A stretch of 64,000 nt of DNA, taken from the NCBI GenBank assembly GCA_963576565.1, contig OY755042.1:14793272-14857271 (forward strand), written 5' to 3'. This DNA comes from Aspidapion aeneum. Lineage: Eukaryota > Arthropoda > Insecta > Coleoptera > Brentidae. Under the pieces are notes generated by a model. That model was not told where the DNA came from, did no database searches, and worked only from the letters and a program-made list of their open reading frames with translations. This document shows positions 43,469 through 54,052 of the stretch, piece after piece; position 1 is the first letter of the stretch; every line of letters starts with the position of its first letter. The position numbers were made by a program, and so were the translations under genes.

Positions 43469-44174
43469 GTCCAAGCTAATCAGATGGAAGTTTGCCTTCG
43501 AACGCTTTATAGAACTAGTCGGCGTTATATTTTACTACTCCTTTGTCTTGAACAAATTTTTTGTGCAGCCCTTTAAAGACATCGGAGTTAAAAAGTATAC
43601 CTGGGGAGAAGTTATTTTGATCATTTTGGATAACCAACTTGCTGGAATTTTGTGTTTCCTATGCGGGTTCTACGTTATCCTCCACTCTACACAAAATTTG
43701 GTAGGAGAACTACTTCGATTTGGAGACCGACTTACTTATGAAGATTGGTGGACGTCCACCAACTATTCTCGCTATTTTAGAACATGGAACACTTTAGTCG
43801 GTGACTGGCTTTACGAATACGTATATCGAGATTTCTATGAATATATTGTACCTGGTAATAAGACTTTTGCCAAAATCATGGTTTTTGTTGTTTCAGCAGT
43901 AGTGCACGAATGGATTTTGACACACATGTGTGGGTTCTTCTTTCCATTACTTTTAATTGTATTTTTATTTACCGGTATAATCTGCAGTATGTTTAAACCC
44001 CCAAATCTGGCTGTATTTAATGTGTTAGTATGGTATAGTATTATCCTCGGAACTGGATTAATAATTAGCTTATATGCCATGGAAGCTTTTGCTAGGTTCA
44101 ATTTGCCACTACAAAATGCAAGCTTTAGAGATAAGTTGATGCCTAGAATATTTTCTTGTAATTGCATAGGATAG
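43469..44174 (+). CDS. SOAT: SOAT exon 6, catalytic core and C-terminus
   Basis: Residues 232-466 and the TAG stop at 44172-44174. The segment holds several hydrophobic helices, the motif region RLTYEDWWTSTNYSRYFRTW (319-338) followed by the conserved Asn339, and SAVVHEW with the catalytic His378 (codon 43905-43907). By comparison with human SOAT1 these correspond to Asn421 and His460. The usual FYXDWWN reads TYEDWWT here, changed at both end positions. The protein ends MPRIFSCNCIG, in register with vertebrate C-termini, so the gene is complete. A possible weak poly(A) signal is ATTAAA at 44416-44421; no AATAAA is seen until 45123, inside a repeat. Confidence 0.96.
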
Positions 44175-44690
44175 ACTAACCTAGTAACATACGTTTTAAA
44201 GACGTCGATTTGAGACCTAGGGGACATTTAAAAACGTACGCCTAGGTCCCTCAGGATCCGATAAAGGTAGCTGAAAGGTCCCTGGAACGTTTTTGTGGGT
44301 GTTTAAAAAACTTTTCAAGGGACGTCTAAAAAACGTTCCAGACACCCCATAAAATCAAGGCCTCTGGGCCCCTTTTATGGGCCTTTACATACTGGGTCCT
44401 TTCATATTGAGCCTTATTAAAAGTTTACTCCACTCCAATTTAAGTACCGCAAAAAAGTTTGAAATCATTTTTTTTCTGATCACCCTAGATACAGGGTGTC
44501 CCAAAAGTCCGAGTCTATCAGAAATATTTTCTGAAGTATTGAAGATGACTGAACCATTTTTGGCAGTGATCGATAACATCAAGAGATGTATTTTATGGAG
44601 GGGCGGGTCTCTTGCCCCTACATTAGGAGGCAGCATAGGGGCGGTCAACTTAAATTTTTTAAATTCAAACCCCTATCGAGTGACACCTCG
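44175..44690 (+). other. SOAT: 3' flank and probable 3' UTR of SOAT
   Basis: Follows the stop codon. ATTAAA at 44416 is the only plausible nearby poly(A) hexamer. Complementary words ACGTTTTT and AAAAACGT near 44292-44337 could form a small hairpin. Confidence 0.35.
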
Positions 44691-45030
44691 TTTTAAATGT
44701 CTTTGAAAAACTAACATTTTGACATTGTCGATTGTCTACGTCAAACCCGTTAAAAGCTGTGGACTGCCAAGCTTAATTTTTTAGTTTTTGTCAAAATTAA
44801 CAAGTTTGTTGTTTTTAAAAAAAAAACCCTATTTAGTTATATTTTGTTTCAAAGGCCTTTGAAAAACCAACATTTTGGCCTAACTGCTCCTTGTCTACGT
44901 CAAACGTATCAGAATCTATCGACTGTCATACTTATTATTATACTATTTTGGACAAACAAGTTTTGCTCGAAAGGTCTTTCAGAAACTAACAAATTGAAGC
45001 AACTGTCACTTGTTTACGTCAAACTTTTTT
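44690..45030. repeat. Degenerate tandem repeat, three units of ~150 bp
   Basis: GTCTTTGAAAAACTAACATT, GCCTTTGAAAAACCAACATT and GTCTTTCAGAAACTAACAAA each precede a TTGTYTACGTCAAAC block. Non-coding. Confidence 0.65.
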
Positions 45031-45109
45031 TCTAAATTTTTTGAGATACTTCAGTTTGAATTGTTAAAAATGAAGATAAAGCCAAAATTATTTTTTAAGG
45101 GCGAACAAG

Positions 45110-45385
45110 ATATTATAGGGAAAATAAATCCATCCATAATCAGCTCGTAAGAGTGTCGAACGCTATGTTATCTGTAAATTTTATGAAAATCGGTTTAACG
45201 GTTTAGGAGCTATCGTGTTATGGACAGAAATAATATACACAGGCACAGACAGACATCACGACGATATTGCTAGGATAGGTCAAAATATATCCAAATAACA
45301 CATTTTTGGCGTTATCTCAAAAAAAAATTTTCGTTGAAAATAAAACCTTGTTAAGCCATTGCTACGCGGGCTAGGAAGGTAATAA
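45110..45385 (-). repeat. TACCTTCCTAG repeat, truncated copy
   Basis: Has the GTAAATTTTATGAAAATCGG block, CAGACAGACATCACGACGAT and the end GCGGGCTAGGAAGGTAATAA. The other terminus is missing. Confidence 0.7.
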
Positions 45386-45447
45386 ATTCAACTTTATGTT
45401 CATTTGATCGTGGTATATATTTTAAGGAGTATCAGATTTTAACATTA

Positions 45448-45712
45448 GGGACTTATTGGAATAAAACGTGACCTTATTTTAAAATCGGCCCTATGGTGAC
45501 AGATTGACATATAAAAAGCAGCTGCTCTCTTTCAAAATTCGGCCTTTGTGTATTTAAAAACCGGATTTATTAGTGTCGATATTTATTAAATGAAAGTTAG
45601 GGTCTGTATTATTAAATTTGGCTTTGGTATGTCAATTTTGAGAGGTCAGCTGTTAGTTTTCTGTGCAAAAGTCGACTCTAAAATAAAGTCAGGTTTTATT
45701 ACAATAAGTCTC
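45448..45712. mobile_element. TA-target MITE, GGGACTTATT family, copy 1
   Basis: Ends GGGACTTATTGGAATAAAA and complement, flanked by TA (45446-45447, 45713-45714). Near full-length inverted match to the copy at 57337. Confidence 0.85.
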
Positions 45713-45779
45713 TATTATTTGGATTCTTTATTTTGGAAATATGCATGTATACAAATCTTAAAGTAGGTTTAACCAAGCC

Positions 45780-46300
45780 TTAAAAATACACAACTAAGAG
45801 ACAAGGAATAGAGACCTCTTCCCTGTACCATATGCAAAGTATGACATCTCAAGTACATAGAGCAAAATTAATAATATTCCTGAATATATAAAAACTAGCA
45901 AATCCCTGTCAATATTCAAGGATAGGCTTAAATCAGTGGCGCACCCAGGAATATGAGGGGGCCCGAGGCCTCTTGTGGGGGGCCCGAGGGCTCTTGGGGG
46001 GACCGAAGCCTCTTGGGGGGGGGGGGGGCGAGGCCTCTTGGGGGGGGGCCTGAAGCCTCATGATGTCCAATTTTAAGCAATTTTTTGTGTTTTTTCATGA
46101 AAAATGTGGAAAATGTGTAAAAAAATCTAAGGCTTGGTAGGTAGGTATAATTTTATACTTTATTTATGTTTGGTTTTTTTTAAGTGCCCTTTTTTGTTTT
46201 TATTTTTATTTTATTTAGGTTAAGTTTTTTTTTACCATGACGATTCCTATACAAATTGTAATTTTTCTTGAAAAATAAAGAAATTCAATTCAATTCAATA
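45780..46300 (+). mobile_element. LINE 3' end split by a CAGTGGCGCACC insertion
   Basis: A frame reads NNIPEYIKTSKSLSIFKDRL just before 45935, the usual end of a jockey/CR1-type reverse transcriptase protein. A repeat starting CAGTGGCGCACCCAGG with G-rich units then interrupts it (about 45938-46140). The LINE 3' UTR resumes and ends in AAATAAAGAAATTC with an (AATTC)n tail near 46270-46290. Confidence 0.6.
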
Positions 46301-46349
46301 AAGGTGCGTTTAGACTTTAGCAGGTACGAGTTAAACATATTCGGTTACA

Positions 46350-47102
46350 TTTGCTATTCTGGGTCTTGAACGATTTTGATAGTTCCCATCACATGCTTTC
46401 GTTAATGGCAAGCTTTAAATTAGCTCTGAGCCGTCACGTGCTATGCGAAAAGACCGCCATGCGCAAGCTTCTCCTACGATCCGACCGAGAAACGTTCAGT
46501 CGGTACGGGGCAGGAGAACAAAGATTTCAATTCAAACGCGTAAAATTCACTAACTGTGAAATCGCGCGACCAGGCCATTGGTCGAGAGTATTGACCAAAG
46601 GATGTGATGGGAATGATCGTTTAAGTACGAGAATAGAGCTACTGGGTAGCTATTCTGGGTCTTGAACGATGTTCCCATCACATGCTTTAGCCAATGGCAA
46701 GCTTTAAATTAGCTCCATGCCGTCACGTGCTATGCGACAAGACCTCCATTAATAATAATAATAATAAGTTTATTTATCAAAAAAGAAAACATACAGCTTT
46801 TACAATACTTATTAATGAATATTATGATAAATAAACTATTTAGCACTGAAGCAATGAAGAATTGCTTGTTAGCGCTTTTGTAAATTGCGCAAGCTTCTTC
46901 TTCGATCCGGCCGCAGAATGTTCAGTCGGAGGAGAACAAATTTCACTTCAAACGCGTAACATTCACTAACTTTGAAGAGCGGACGACTATGCCATTGGTC
47001 GTGACAAGTCATTTCGCACAACACTCGACCGTTCAGAGTTTGCTATTTGTCAAAGCGTGTGATGCGGAAGGTCACATGGTTCAAGACCCAGAATAGCTAA
47101 CC
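46350..47102. mobile_element. TIR element GCTATTCTGGGTCTTGAAC with internal duplication
   Basis: The block GCTATTCTGGGTCTTGAACG occurs at about 46352 and again at about 46652, and its complement GTTCAAGACCCAGAATAGCT at 47080-47099. The stretch after each direct copy (CCCATCACATGCTTT...) is shared, so a 300-bp part is duplicated. The GC-richer ORF at 46351-46665 is not recognisable. Confidence 0.6.
46749..46890 (-). mobile_element. Reverse LINE 3' end with (TAA)n tail
   Basis: Begins with an (ATA)n tract and ATAAGTTTATTTATCAAAAAAG. It splits the element above between GACCTCCAT and GCGCAAGCTTCT, which are contiguous in the first copy at 46460. It looks like a short LINE 3' fragment inserted in reverse. 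Confidence 0.6.
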
Positions 47103-47159
47103 CGGAGAGTTAGTCATAAGATTTATCACATTCTATGATATACCGTTTAAAAGGAAATT

Positions 47160-47690
47160 TTACTGTACAACCGTAAAGTAAAAAACCACACTAAAAAAAG
47201 TGTTTTGTAAAAGTCCAGTAAAAAACGTTGGCAACTTTGTAACGAACGTTTTTTACTTTAATTTTACAGAGCCATAAAACGAACACTTACCATCACATTA
47301 CAGGATAAGTAAAAGTACATGATATATTTTGTAAACTTTTTATGGAAAATGAAAATTCACAAGAAAATTGCTTTTTTTCAAATCCAGTTGTGTAAAAACC
47401 CAATGTACACTGAAAAAAGTGTTTTGTAAAATTACACTTACTATAATATTATAGGATAAATAAAATTACATGATATATTTTGCAAATTTTTTATAGAAAA
47501 TGAAAATTTACAATGTACCCTGTAAAAATGGAAAAATACATCTTGATTACTGAAAAAAACACATTTACAGTATATGTTATGTAAAAAACTACATGATATA
47601 TTATGGATACTTACAAAAAATTTTATCAGTGATACTCTGTAGAAATGGAAAAATACATCTATAATACTAAAAAAAACACATTTATGTGTA
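47160..47690. repeat. AT-rich degenerate repeats
   Basis: The blocks AAAAGTGTTTTGTAAAA, GAAAATGAAAATTYACA and ATGGAAAAATACATCT each recur two to three times. No gene. Confidence 0.5.
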
Positions 47691-47765
47691 ATCTTTGGTG
47701 GCATAATGAAAAAGCGTTTGGGTACAGAGCAAGAGATCCAGGTTCGATTCCCAGCCGAAGAGAAA
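47690..47765 (+). other. tRNA-like sequence (SINE head or decayed tRNA)
   Basis: A good B box GGTTCGATTCC (47733-47743) lies downstream of an A-box-like GTGGCATAATG, with tRNA-like spacing and ends CAGCCGAAG. Acceptor and anticodon stems do not close properly, so an active tRNA is not supported. Confidence 0.45.
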
Positions 47766-47896
47766 CTTTTTTATAATTTTTCTTTCTTTAATTTTAATTG
47801 TTGTACATTTACCGCATATGTTATGTAAAAAATGGAAAATTACCAAAATTTTTTTCAATGCACTGGAGCTTTAATTATATAATAACTTTCACTATA

Positions 47897-48610
47897 CAGT
47901 ACAAGCTCGGTAACGTGAACACAAAAAAACCTTGGGGAAATTAGACCATAATTATAAGCTTAGAAGTTTATTGTTCCGTTAGCTCCACATTATAATGTAT
48001 CTACTTAGAAAATATCAACTTAAGAAGAAAATACGTATGTACCTACTTAAAAAAGTACGTAATTTTTAATTGTTTTGTTTTGGATTTTGGGTTTATAAAT
48101 AATGATTTTTTGTAAAGTTTTTAATGCATAGAATATCTTCAATATCGATTGAATTTTCTTGAGCCCATTGCATGGACACCCGCAATGCTTCAATAGCTTC
48201 AGTATGTATTTTGGGTATATTGCTGTTTTTCCCAAATTTTAGATTAATCCAATTCCAGACTCCAGAAAAAAAGAATATTACTCCCTGAAGTTTTCAATCA
48301 ATACGACTAAACATATACTACACACCACGCATAGAAGAATATCGAATTAAACGATTACTTGCGTCGCCTATCAGCTCAGACACGCTGAAACAAGCTTAAA
48401 AATAGAGGAACAATCAAATATTTGGGGTATATTTTTCGGGAATTACGTAATTTCCCGAAAAAATCTGCTTTGAATAAATTGTTTTGAGTATTCACATTAT
48501 CGAGCGCGGCCGACTTGTTCACGTTATAGAGTATCCAATACAAACAATATTTTGTTCACAAAACCGCGTTGTTCGCATAAGCTAGTGTTCACATTACCGA
48601 GCTTGCACTG
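47897..48610 (-). mobile_element. Pogo/Tigger-like element, internally deleted
   Basis: The ends CAGTACAAGCTCGGTAACG and the complement of TTACCGAGCTTGCACTG form inverted repeats of about 26 bp. TA precedes the left end (47895-47896). The interior holds the last part of a transposase on the minus strand. Confidence 0.75.
48105..48285 (-). pseudogene. Pogo/Tigger transposase C-terminal remnant
   Basis: On the minus strand one frame gives GVWNWINLKFGKNSNIPKI, then EAIEALRVSMQWAQENSIDI and EDIL. The pattern of an acidic L...WA...Q block followed by DIEDIL is the usual end of Tigger/jerky-type DDE transposases. The longer ORF on the same strand is out of this frame. The DNA-binding and catalytic parts are missing. 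Confidence 0.55.
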
Positions 48611-49352
48611 GAATATACATTGCTTAAAAGGAAATTTTATTATCTACGACAAAGAATAAAAACGCCGGAAGTATGGAAGGAATAGTTTGTGTTCTAACCA
48701 AAAACTTCAACAAAAAGAGCTTTAGTTTCTGAGATATTTACAAAAATTGTTTTCAAGGTTGATATATCAAGGCTTCACTTGAAATGTAATTTGTATCAAA
48801 TTTAGTTTTTATAAACTATATTTTCGTCAAATGCAGTTTACCAATTTGTTTTTCGCAAAACTTCTTTGTTTAAAAGAAAATTTTCTTTCGTGGTCATCGG
48901 CGCCGGCGTCACATCTTATTTTTGACAAAAACGGTGGGTTGCAGTTTTTTAATATCAGGGTCATTTAACGCATTTTAACGTATTTTTTATAGCGCAATAT
49001 GCTTCTGGCAGCTGGTTTCTGGTCTTTCCATGTTTGCAAACTCAAAACAGCAATATACAAAACTAATAGTGATTTTTTGTACAATCGTTGTTAAGAATAA
49101 TGTTACATAACAAAAACATTTCATGTAAAAAAAGCCAAGTTCGCGAAAATGGCTTTCCGTAAAAAGAATTGAGATAAAAGTACAGCCAAGTTATCCATAC
49201 AAAGTTCAAAATGAAAATATCCTACTAGTTTGGAAATATGTTTTTAAACTATGCTATCACAGCCAAACTTGTTTATGTTTAATTTAAGAATACTATCTGT
49301 CCCTGACTGTGTCTAAGAGTCAATATGCAGCCGTAATAGACAAGTTTAAACA
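48611..49352. other. Repeat debris
   Basis: Around 48700-48790 there is a TACCTTCCTAG-family relic (AGATATTTACAAAAATTGTT...AGGCTGATAT-like). The rest is AT-rich with no gene. Confidence 0.4.
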
Positions 49353-49835
49353 AATTGGTAAATTTTTTTTTAAGTCACAAACTTTTATAAAATGCACTAA
49401 AAATTAAAAAATAATTTTCTAAAATTCTAATATTATCATAATAATAAAAGCGATGGCCGACTGATGGAAATTTTGACGATGTTAGCACGATAAGATATCC
49501 GTATCAATTAAATATCACTATTTGCAAGAATCAATCTAGCAGAAAAATGCAGAGGTACCAAACCCACCCAACCCGACCCAAGATACCCCAGAATTTCTCT
49601 GATATAGGTATGGCAATGGCATAACATTGCGGCACATCAAACATATCTTTGATGACCTGCTATGTTGAATATTCTTTAAGTGTTTAGATCACAAATTTAG
49701 ATTAACTTATGCTTTGATTTGCGGCCATCGCTTTTATTATTATGATAATATTAGAATGTTAGAAAATTATTTTTTAATTTTTAGTGCATTTTATAAAAGC
49801 TTGTGACTTAAATTTTTTTTTTAACCAATTTATTT
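49353..49835. mobile_element. TIR element with ~115-bp arms
   Basis: The arms 49353-49470 and 49715-49835 are inverted, sharing ATTATCATAATAATAAAAGC, GCGATGGCCG and AAATGCACTAAAAATTAAAA with few mismatches. No coding sequence. Confidence 0.78.
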
Positions 49836-50765
49836 TCTACTTTTTAGTCTCAGCTATCTACTCTATTAAATGAAAATATTTGTTCAATAACAGAACAGAA
49901 GAGTTTATTCTAGATTATAATGAAATCGCTGATCGTGAGTTGTTTGGAAACTCATTTTTCTATTGGGGGAAGGAGAGGGTGGGGGTAGAGGTAGAAATAT
50001 ATTTTTGTTTGGGTTGTATTGCCATCGGACCTTTATGCATATACCAAATTTTATAAAAGTCATTTGAAGTGAAGTGTGTTAAAAACGCATTTTTTATGGA
50101 AGGGGGTGGGGGGTATGGCTGGGAGGATATTTTTTCATTATTGTTGTATTGTCATCGGACCACTATATGTATACCAAATTTCATCCAAATCGGATAATGG
50201 GAAGTGTGTCAAAAACGCATTTTTCTATAGATGGGGGTGGGGGTAGGAGTGGTAGGATTTTTTTACCAATTTATTTTCTACTTTTTAGTCTCAGCTATCT
50301 ACTCTATTAAATGAAGATATTTGTTCATTAACAGAACAGAAAAGTTTATTCTAGATTATAATGAAATCGCTGATCGTGAATTGTTTGGAAACTCATTTTT
50401 CTATTGGGGGAAGGAGAGGGTGGGGGTAGAGGTAGAAATACATTTTTGTTTGGGTTGTATTGCCATCGGACCTTTATGCATATACCAAATTTTATAAAAG
50501 TCATTTGAAGTGAAGTGTGTCATAAATGCATTTTTTATGGAAGGGGGTGGGGGGTATAGCTGGGAGTATATTTTTTTCTTCTTGTGGTATTATCATCGGA
50601 CCACTATGTGTATACCAAATTTTATCCAAATCGGATAACGGGAAGTGTGTCAAAAACATATTTTTCTATAGAAGGGGTGGGGGTAGGGGTGGGAGGATAT
50701 TTTTTCTTAATGTTGTATTGTCATGGGACCATTATGTGTGTACCAAATTTTATCCAAATCGGATA
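49824..50765. repeat. Two-level tandem repeat
   Basis: A 441-bp unit starting ACCAATTTATTTTCTACTTT is present at 49824 and 50265. Inside each, units of about 120-130 bp carry TTGTATTGCCATCGGACC, TATACCAAATTTTATCC and a GGGGGTGGGGGTA tract. Non-coding; ORFs at 50526-50801 follow the repeat. Confidence 0.82.
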
Positions 50766-50796
50766 ATGGGAAAAGTGTCAAAAACGCTTCACAAGA

Positions 50797-50840
50797 TTTG
50801 ATAGATAGTTAGATAGTTAGTTAGATAGTTAGTTAGACAG
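50797..50840. repeat. GATAGTTA-type microsatellite
   Basis: Repeats of GATAGTTA and GTTA at the end of the tandem repeat above. The layout parallels the (GACA)n tract of the element at 7665. Confidence 0.7.
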
Positions 50841-51101
50841 AACATCTGAAGCTAAATAAAAGCTTGTAATAAAAACATTGCCAAACCACTAAGAACTTTT
50901 CACTTTGAACTTTGTATTGTATAACTTTGCTGTACCTTAAATTATTTTTACGGAATACCATTTTTACGTACTTAGCTTTTTTCACATTTTTTTTATTTAA
51001 AGGATTTGGATAATATTAAAATTTTAAAGTAGTATAATATTCTGTAGAATATTGTTCAAAACTTTTGCGATGCCTTATTCCGATAGCATTTCTATCTATC
51101 T

Positions 51102-51445
51102 ATTTCGCCTTCTTAAATCCATCTTTGGACATAGGCCTCCCCCAATATCTTCCACTCTTCTCTGTCTGTCGCCGTGTTCATTCATCTCGTTCCCGCGGGT
51201 TTCTTCAAATCCTCCGCCCATCTCATTTGGGGTCTTCCCCTACTTCTTTTATTTTCCCAAGGTCCCCAATTTACAATATATTTGTTCCATCGATCGTCTT
51301 TCTGTCTGATATTATGACCGGCAAATTGCCATTTTAATTTTGCTACTTCTCCTCTGACATCTCTTACTTTTGTTTTATTTCTTAGACATTCACTCCTTTT
51401 TCTATCTGTTAGCTTTACATGTAACATTTGTCTTTCCATTAACCT
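51102..51445 (-). pseudogene. LINE reverse transcriptase C-terminus, (GATA)n 3' end
   Basis: The minus frame reads VAKLKWQFAGHNIRQKDDRW, WGPWENKRSRGRPQMRWAED and, after a TGA at about 51180, TATDREEWKILGEAYVQRWI. It then stops and ends in a GATA tract. This is the typical tail of a widespread insect LINE family. 5'-truncated, with two in-frame stops. Confidence 0.78.
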
Positions 51446-53461
51446 TTGGGCTTTGAGACGACATTATTTTTATAATCGAGTTTACAGTCGTGCATCTTGT
51501 GTTAGTATATTGCAAAAAAAAACCTTTTGAATACATAACAAAAAAGTAAATGCCAAAGCCTCCACATAAAAACCCACATAAAAATAACTGGATATAAATT
51601 GAGAAATGGCTTTTGGTTAACTGATTTTGGTTTTGTGCATACCTACCTATTTAATTTACTAACGAATTTTACTTTTACTAATAGAAATTATCATTTTATT
51701 ATAACCCGATCTGTAGAAGCCCTATTTCCCCAACTACGTGGAAAATTGGGGTAAAAGCATGAAAATTTATACACAAATTTTGTGGAAAAATACAACATTT
51801 TCGACCCGCAGCACTCTTATTTTGGTTCACCGTGGAAGAGATGGTGGAAATTTTTTAAAAAATGGCAGAAAAAAATTGTGAAAAATTAGGTTATACCCAT
51901 ATAATCAAGATTAGACTCGTTTTTATATAATTTGTATTCAGTGATTTAAAAATAATGGTTTCAAAGGCATTTGACCTTACTCGACCTTGAAAAGTTAAGA
52001 TTTATTCGAAAAAACACGATTCTTGAGTATTTTGAATAAAAAAATCACCAAAATTCGCCAGTTATCAAAAGCAAAGCAAAAAAACATTTTAAATTATAAA
52101 CAAGTCCTGTAAAAATTGATCTTAATTGATTTTTCATTTCCAGGGTGGAGGGGAAGAATTTTTTAATGGCCTATTTTAATTAGGTGTGAAAAAATATATA
52201 GAAGATTAATATTGTAATATAGGTTCTTAATAATATTTTTTAAATACTATTTGACCTAGAATGACATTGAAAAAATTTAATTGCTATATACTGTATACCT
52301 ACTCGTTTCGATACAATTCGATATTAAGCACTTCAAAAAAAGAGTTTCGAGTTCATTGGACCTCAAATTACCTCGAAAAACAAGATTTATGCATAAAAAC
52401 ACAATTATTGACTTTTCTATTTTAAAATATCACTTCAATTTGAGGTTTTGCCGCAGAAACATGATACATTTCACTGTTTATGTTGCTTAAGCCCGACGAA
52501 ATCACGAAAATTGGTGCTAGCATAAACTTGACCAGACTGTTAAAGTTGTCATTTTTATAAATTTTCGGTCGCCATTTAAAAAACTGGCAGTCACAGTGTT
52601 CCCAGCGCCGGTTTATCCTATGGGCACTCTAGGCACTTGCCTAGGGCCTGGTCCAAAAGCTCAATTTAACTTCAATGGAAAAAATGCAAGAACAAACTGG
52701 AAAAAAATATTTTTTGTTAGTTTTGGGTTTTTTTTAAAACTACTATTCAAATCTAGGTATTGCATTGTAACAGGCGGTTTGTGACAGTGGTACTGTCAAC
52801 TCAAGTGGCCAAGGCTTAAAAGTTGCACGCTACCAATTTGTGCAACTATTTGAAAATTGATAAAAGTAAAAGTATATTAAACATTATTAAATATATATGA
52901 TCTCGAAGGGGAATTTGGCGGTTATTAGAGAAAGATTATGCTATAAACCTTTTTCTTAAATATATAAGCAAAAGGAAAATCATACATACCTTTTTAATTT
53001 TCTTCTTGAAACTTTTTATTATATATATTTAATTTTGTTGCTATTAAACTATTTTGCTTTTGTGCAAGTATTCAAAATCTTTAAACTTTTAGGTTTTAGG
53101 AACCTTTTTTTATGTTTCTTGTAAACATATTTATTTAGCAACATTTTAAACGTTGATTGAATAGGCGAAGCTATTCAATCAAGTGTTTAATTTACTTAAT
53201 ACTACTGTTTAGGTTTGGGATGTTATATACTGATTAAAAACGCCGATTTTAGGGCAACGAGTGGTTTGTATTTTGATGTTCAAAAAAACTAGAAATAGAT
53301 AAAAACAGTATTTTGAAACACTGGAAAGAGTAATAAAATTAAAAGCTTTAAAGTCAAAGTTAAAATAAACACTAAAAGAAAAGACCAAAATAATTATGGA
53401 TAATAAAGGTAACAGCTTTATACAAAGCTAAAATAATTGATAAATTTTCCGTTGAAAAAAA
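51446..53461. other. AT-rich DNA without a gene
   Basis: No exon or RNA gene is seen. GCGCCGGTTTATCCTATGGG at 52606 resembles the start of another dispersed repeat. The ORF at 52281-52490 has no motif. Confidence 0.45.
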
Positions 53462-54052
53462 CGGGTCGCGGTTCGTTTGTCGAAAACACGTTTATCGAAA
53501 ACATCTTTATCGAAGACATTTTGATCGAAAATCTTAATTTCGAATGACATTTTGATCGAATAATGCTTTAATCAAAAACTTTTTTATCGAATACAACTTT
53601 TTCGAACGACTTTTTAATCGAAAACATTTTTAAAATATCTGAAAGTTATCCAAATATGCCGGAGGCCCGCGTTATGCGGCCGCATATTTGTAAACGACGT
53701 CCATGATTGCGATTCGGTTGTAGCCCGAACGCTGCCGTAACCGTGTCAATGAAGCCCTATTCTACATTGACACGGTTCGGTTACGTTGGCGATCGATTGA
53801 CAACGGTTAGGTTTCACATTCTCTAGGATCCCGGGAAAGAGGTCAGGAGAGTATGTTTTAAAAAAATATATGATTTTCGATTAAATTGCTATTCGATAAA
53901 AGTGCCATTCGAAATTAAGATTTTCGATCAAAATGTCATTCGAAGTTAAGATTTTCGATCAAAATGTCATTCGAAATTAAGATTTTCGATCAAAATGTCT
54001 TCGATAAAGATGTTTTCGATAAACGTGTTTTCGACAAACGAACCGCGACCCG
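53462..54052. mobile_element. Foldback element with TTCGAT-phrase arrays
   Basis: Ends GGGTCGCGGTTCGTTTGTCG and complement. The arms (53462-53560, 53955-54052) are almost perfect inverted copies of about 95 bp. They are built from phrases such as AAAACATCTTTATCGAAGAC and ATTTCGAATGACATTTTGAT; the right arm has three units of about 31 bp. The GC-richer centre (53660-53830) has an inverted pair around TGACACGGTT (53733 and 53757). Confidence 0.8.

Larger units (their letters stand above)
11427..44174 (+). other. SOAT: Sterol O-acyltransferase gene, six coding exons
   Basis: The product would esterify sterols with fatty acyl-CoA in the endoplasmic reticulum membrane. Insects cannot make sterols, so this likely serves storage of dietary sterol (inference). 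Exons 11427-11506, 16589-16753, 22057-22205, 28534-28673, 39309-39469 and 43469-44174 all have AG/GT borders. Their phases fit exactly and total 1401 nt, 466 residues plus stop. Human SOAT1 is 550 residues; the missing length is in the N-terminal region. Segments align in order with the animal SOAT plan: TM1 region, FAPTLIYRDEYPR, a DWW motif, RTWN and VVHEW. Introns are 5.1, 5.3, 6.3, 10.6 and 4.0 kb and carry most of the repeats listed here. No second cellular gene overlaps it. DGAT1 is the nearest alternative, but the RDEYPR block and the order of motifs favour SOAT. Confidence 0.93.

Noticed and set aside
44377..44706. 109-codon ORF after SOAT
   Set aside because: No recognisable domain. 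It runs from the probable 3' UTR into a degenerate tandem repeat.
46351..46665. GC-richer 104-codon ORF
   Set aside because: It lies in a TIR element and the second, 300-bp-displaced copy does not keep the frame.
51052..51337. Plus-strand serine/proline-rich ORFs
   Set aside because: They are the antisense of a clear LINE reverse transcriptase tail.
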